5,220 nucleotides of DNA from a bacterium (GTDB lineage: Bacteria; Dependentiae; Babeliae; Babeliales; RVW-14), in the NCBI GenBank assembly GCA_010027825.1, contig RGUK01000127.1:1-5220 (forward strand). The letters run 5' to 3'. The position numbers and the translations under genes are program-made. Of the stretch, positions 4,758 to 5,220 are shown piece after piece. Within the stretch, counting starts at the first letter, position 1. Each line of letters begins with the position of its first letter. The notes beneath the pieces were generated by a model. It had not been told where the DNA came from, made no database searches, and worked only from the letters and a program-made list of their open reading frames with translations.

Positions 4758-5105
4758 ATGGCAGCCACCACGATTGGAACATCCGGTCTTCAATTTGGAA
4801 TCACAGCAGAAACAGGCGGGCTCGTGCAGAGCTTTAGCGAGACGCGTAACATTCAGCGCGCTGAAGCCCGCAACGGATCAGGCGAGGTCGTGGCCCTTTC
4901 CCTCTACAACCCCACCAAATCGTACAGCTACAGCATGTTTATCACCGCGGCAAACACCACCTCTGCCGGCAGCACCCTGGCGGCCGTGGCCAACGGATCC
5001 GATGTGAGCGGCAAGGTCGTGGTGGATTCCGTCACCATTTCCAAAAGCGTGGATGGCTTCGTGCAGGCCACCGTGAACGCCACCCAGTTCCCCAACGTCT
5101 CCTAG
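4758..5105 (+). CDS. Probable major tail tube protein (small)
   Basis: This 115-aa protein is rich in Ser, Thr, Ala, Gly and Val and predicted almost all beta: LQFGITAET, LVQSFSETR, EVVALSLYNP, YSYSMFITA, VVVDSVTIS and FVQATVNAT form regularly spaced strands. The central basic/acidic loop (about 28-44) and the final strand pair are typical of phage tail-tube or tail-needle-like monomers. No signal peptide, membrane segment or catalytic motif is seen. It has its own ribosome site and follows a tail-terminator-like gene, the normal order for long-tailed phages. At 115 aa it is short for a tail tube (often 130-200 aa), so a minor tail protein is a fair alternative. If the neighbouring glycosyltransferases act on the virion, this Ser/Thr-rich surface would be a natural candidate acceptor; that is inference. 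Confidence 0.6.
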   Translation: MAATTIGTSGLQFGITAETGGLVQSFSETRNIQRAEARNGSGEVVALSLYNPTKSYSYSMFITAANTTSAGSTLAAVANGSDVSGKVVVDSVTISKSVDGFVQATVNATQFPNVS

Positions 5106-5125
5106 TCCGTCCCCCTGAAATCCTC

Positions 5126-5140
5126 CACGAGATCCTAAAA
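5126..5140 (+). repeat. 15-bp direct repeat, second copy in a leader
   Basis: CACGAGATCCTAAAA at 5126-5140 is identical to 370-384, where it codes for the first residues (ARDPK region) of the large glycosyltransferase. Here it lies in the 37-base gap before the ATG at 5143 and may supply its ribosome site (CGAG/GAG). The core GAGATCCT also occurs at 52-59, just before the ATG at 63. Function unknown. Confidence 0.6.
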
Positions 5141-5142
5141 AA

Positions 5143-5220
5143 ATGGTCGACGCATTCTGGGGCACCACCAACCTAAAGGTCGCCACGGCCGCCGCCACCC
5201 TCGGGGCCACCCTCCGGCCT
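5143..5220 (+). CDS. Start of a further phage ORF, cut by the window end
   Basis: An ATG directly after a run of seven A-rich bases opens a frame that stays open to the end of the window (26 codons, MVDAFWGTTNLKVATAAATL then GATLRP). The Ala/Thr-rich N-terminus is not recognisable. After a tail-tube-like gene the usual next genes are tail assembly chaperones or the tape measure protein, so it is probably another tail gene. The 15-bp repeat just upstream may carry its ribosome site. Incomplete, so no family call. Confidence 0.5.
   Translation, partial: MVDAFWGTTNLKVATAAATLGATLRP

Noticed and set aside
4736..4759. TTGACA at 4736-4741 as a promoter -35 box before the tail-tube gene
   Set aside because: The best -10-like hexamer (CATTAT at 4754) is only 12 bases away and there is none at 16-18 bases.
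3695..4771. A 358-codon open frame on the minus strand
   Set aside because: It runs antisense through three well-supported + strand genes, its product is Gly/Gln/His-rich with no family features, and long antisense frames are common in GC-rich coding DNA.
5137..5143. A7 run before the ATG at 5143 as a ribosomal frameshift site
   Set aside because: The tail-tube-like frame has already stopped at 5105, so no ribosome translating it reaches the run. It is a leader sequence here.

Overview
The window looks like part of a tailed-phage or prophage late (structural) region. Its dense, single-strand gene packing and its small head-tail and tail-tube type proteins point that way. No tRNA, rRNA, integrase, CRISPR array or host housekeeping gene is visible. 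The host cannot be named from this sequence; it is bacterial, and most of the window is GC-rich. Every gene I support lies on the + strand.

Layout: (1) 1-62, the tail of an upstream unit, ends in a strong hairpin with a GCAA loop and a T-rich tail, probably a terminator. (2) 63-362 is a 99-aa protein in the position of a head-tail connector. (3) 366-4027 is a cargo block: a 551-aa double-domain glycosyltransferase, a DUF5672-type putative glycosyltransferase that seems to have lost an internal segment, an uncatalogued 58-aa ORF, a gutted glycosyltransferase pseudogene, a class I SAM methyltransferase and a short GT9/heptosyltransferase-like protein. (4) 4024-4281 is a cysteine-rich, probably zinc-binding small protein. 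(5) 4286-5105 resumes the tail genes with a 148-aa tail-terminator-like protein and a 115-aa tail-tube-like protein. (6) 5143-5220 is the start of another ORF cut by the window end.

The genes from the first glycosyltransferase to the cysteine-rich protein form a tightly coupled operon in which most starts overlap the preceding stop (GTGCTGA, TGATG, ATGA, GTGA, ATGA, ATGA). A plausible joint role is sugar decoration of the virion, or sugar modification of a host surface or phage product, by several glycosyltransferases and a methyltransferase; this is inference.

The most notable observation is at about 2706-2862. A GC-rich 16-codon stub with a coupled ATGA start and a glycosyltransferase-like N-terminus is followed within a few bases by an AT-richer 32-codon stretch. 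That stretch matches the last 32 aligned residues of the 551-aa glycosyltransferase at 20 of 32 positions. This reads as a glycosyltransferase gene whose middle was lost at a recombination junction, and the junction also marks a change in base composition. The glycosylation cargo therefore looks modular and actively reshuffled.
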